From Phoronis australis (Eukaryota; Phoronida; Phoronidae): a stretch of DNA of 64,000 bases. A program made the translations under genes and the position numbers. Under the pieces are notes generated by a model, which did no database searches, was not told the DNA's origin, and worked only from the letters and a program-made list of their open reading frames with translations. Position 1 is the stretch's first letter. Each line of letters starts with the position of its first letter. Of this stretch, positions 62,771-64,000 are shown in pieces. Location of the stretch: contig NMRA01000304.1 in the NCBI GenBank assembly GCA_002633005.1, positions 429,163-493,162 of the forward strand. Reading direction: 5' to 3'.

Positions 62771-62979
62771 ACCGAGGTACTAAGCTTCAGAGCATACTCT
62801 CTAAATACTTTCACTCACGACGTTATTATAATCTAATTGCCTTTCCAAGAGTTTGTTTGGCGTGTACAGAACGCATTATATAAGCAATGCGTTACGTTAT
62901 CATATCGAGCAAATTGTCTTAACTTCAACTTTTCTTTATTTTGCCAACAACCCAAGTACGTACTCTCTATCCAATTTAC

Positions 62980-63049
62980 CGGAATCGTTGAAAGCGTATG
63001 GTGAGTCATCAGTGGCAGCTGACACCGGGTGGCGACACTGAGCGCTCTC
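62980..63049 (-). CDS. Candidate upstream exon of the amidohydrolase
   Basis: Between acceptor ATTTTCAG and donor CCG/GTAAAT the minus strand encodes RALSVATRCQLPLMTHHTLS then TIP. The LPLMTHHT...S segment fits the metal-binding strand just before the GDIYTH block in this family, and the position and strand are right. However, it ends in phase 0 while the 3' exon needs phase 1, so a small exon is missing, or the sequence has an indel, or the copy is not functional. Confidence 0.45.
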
Positions 63050-63632
63050 CTGAAAATACTCAGAACAATTAACGAAGCAACTCGTCGAGCACCGATAAAG
63101 GGAATATGTTGTAATTCATCTTTGACAAAAACGCGCGTTACTTTCCCGATCTGTGACTGTGCTTTGGTCATTATTAAACAAGAGCAACGCGGAGCGTGGA
63201 AATGCGCCCACGAATGCATCGCAAATGGTGTGTTTTTAGGGTTGTTTATTTGTGTCATAAAAATGGCCACTAGATGGCGCAAGAACCTACAATCCATCCG
63301 GAAACGGGAACATGTCATTGCTTCTGTCGCAGAATGTGTTATTGTGTTTTTGGTTCATTACTTGTTTAGTTTAGTCACCGTATTACATCACTTACTGTTG
63401 TTGTTTACTACCACTTTCTCCGCATGCAGAAGATGAGTAATACTTCCTTTCCCAGAACTGTTTATCATCAGCATAGTGCATCCTTTATTTGTTCATTAAT
63501 TTCATTGGTTAATTCGTGTTTCTCAGGTCTCTATATATATCACTTTCACCATATTTTAAGTAGTATCAGTAGCTTCAGTAGTATGAGTTGATTAGTAGTT
63601 TGTTCTCCGCATTGAGAGTTGTTCTCATCATT
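63050..63632. other. Upstream of the candidate exon, nothing recognised
   Basis: Open frames of 135 (+) and 161 (-) codons overlap here, but only the 62980-63049 part resembles a known protein. Confidence 0.5.
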
Positions 63633-63633
63633 N

Positions 63634-64000
63634 TGATGGAACTATCGTTTCCGTGTAGCGCGTGAGTGTAAATGTCGCCTTGGCGCAGACTACCGGGGCA
63701 CGACATCGATTGACCTGAAATATAGAGTTAGTGGTTTATAATCTTGTTTGTGGGAAACTGACCGAAGTTGAGGTCGATGAGTAAGTTGACACAAACTTAT
63801 TACATTACGTATACCGGTAATTGCATGACTACAGGCCAATGTCACGACGTGGCAAAATGACGAGAAAGGATTGCCCTCCAACAAAATACAGTTTGATAAA
63901 ATGCCAGGTAGACAGTGGAAACAAAGGAGATTAAAAAGAGGTTTCAAGTACAGTAGAATAAGGATGGCTAACAAAAGTGTAAGACTAGCACACGGGAGGC
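63634..64000. repeat. Direct duplication, right copy (partial exon 63634-63714)
   Basis: Starts directly after the n at 63633 and repeats 61116-61478, including 81 bases of the amidohydrolase 3' exon cut off by the gap. One coding difference (GGT versus AGT codon) and a two-base indel after the acceptor look allelic. It continues past the window end. Confidence 0.93.

Noticed and set aside
63029-63436. 135-codon plus-strand open frame
   Set aside because: It overlaps the candidate amidohydrolase exon on the opposite strand and shows no domain.

Overview
The window is animal nuclear DNA: about 63% A+T by eye, short phase-conserved exons with GT/AG borders, introns of 0.1 to 9 kb, and many diverged dispersed repeats. 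Its two well-defined genes are animal genes. The gene set, compact genes and transposon-like debris suggest an invertebrate, perhaps a marine one; the species cannot be fixed from the sequence. Exon calls rest on reading splice sites and joining reading frames by eye. All joins in the two main genes are phase-consistent.

Positions 639 to 10035, minus strand, hold the 5' half of IFT88, the TPR subunit of the intraflagellar transport complex IFT-B. Ten coding exons join into 475 codons; the rest lies left of the window. About 3 kb away, head to head on the plus strand, starts a complete gene for a secreted or membrane-bound aminopeptidase P (XPNPEP2 type). Its 21 exon positions span 13009 to 59272 and give 698 or 700 residues, with a signal peptide, creatinase-fold N-terminal domains, the full set of dinuclear metal ligands and a hydrophobic C-terminal tail. 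Tail to tail with it, on the minus strand, is the 3' exon of an amidohydrolase/deacetylase-family metallohydrolase (60637 to 61196), with a possible upstream exon near 63 kb.

The most striking feature is inside the aminopeptidase gene. Exon position 18 is present as three different, tandemly arranged cassettes (53375-53446, 53984-54055, 55244-55321). Each begins and ends in the same phase, has a length divisible by three, and encodes the same segment: the loop between the catalytic HEGP histidine and the metal-binding glutamate of EPGYY. This is the architecture of mutually exclusive alternative exons, and would give one peptidase three alternative loops beside its active site. A decayed fourth cassette may lie at 54398-54468.

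The introns carry several structured elements: a 2.1 kb foldback-type element with inverted arrays of a 22-bp repeat, a 0.7 kb palindromic element flanked by TTAA, two abutting near-perfect palindromes, a dense CTTAAG array, a minisatellite that repeats the exon 20 donor site, a dimeric tandem array, and several diverged repeat families with two or three copies here. Single n characters mark gaps at 23231, 26823, 40816, 52792 and 63633. At three of them the sequence right after the n is a near-identical copy of sequence up to 2.5 kb before it, which suggests haplotype copies joined during assembly.
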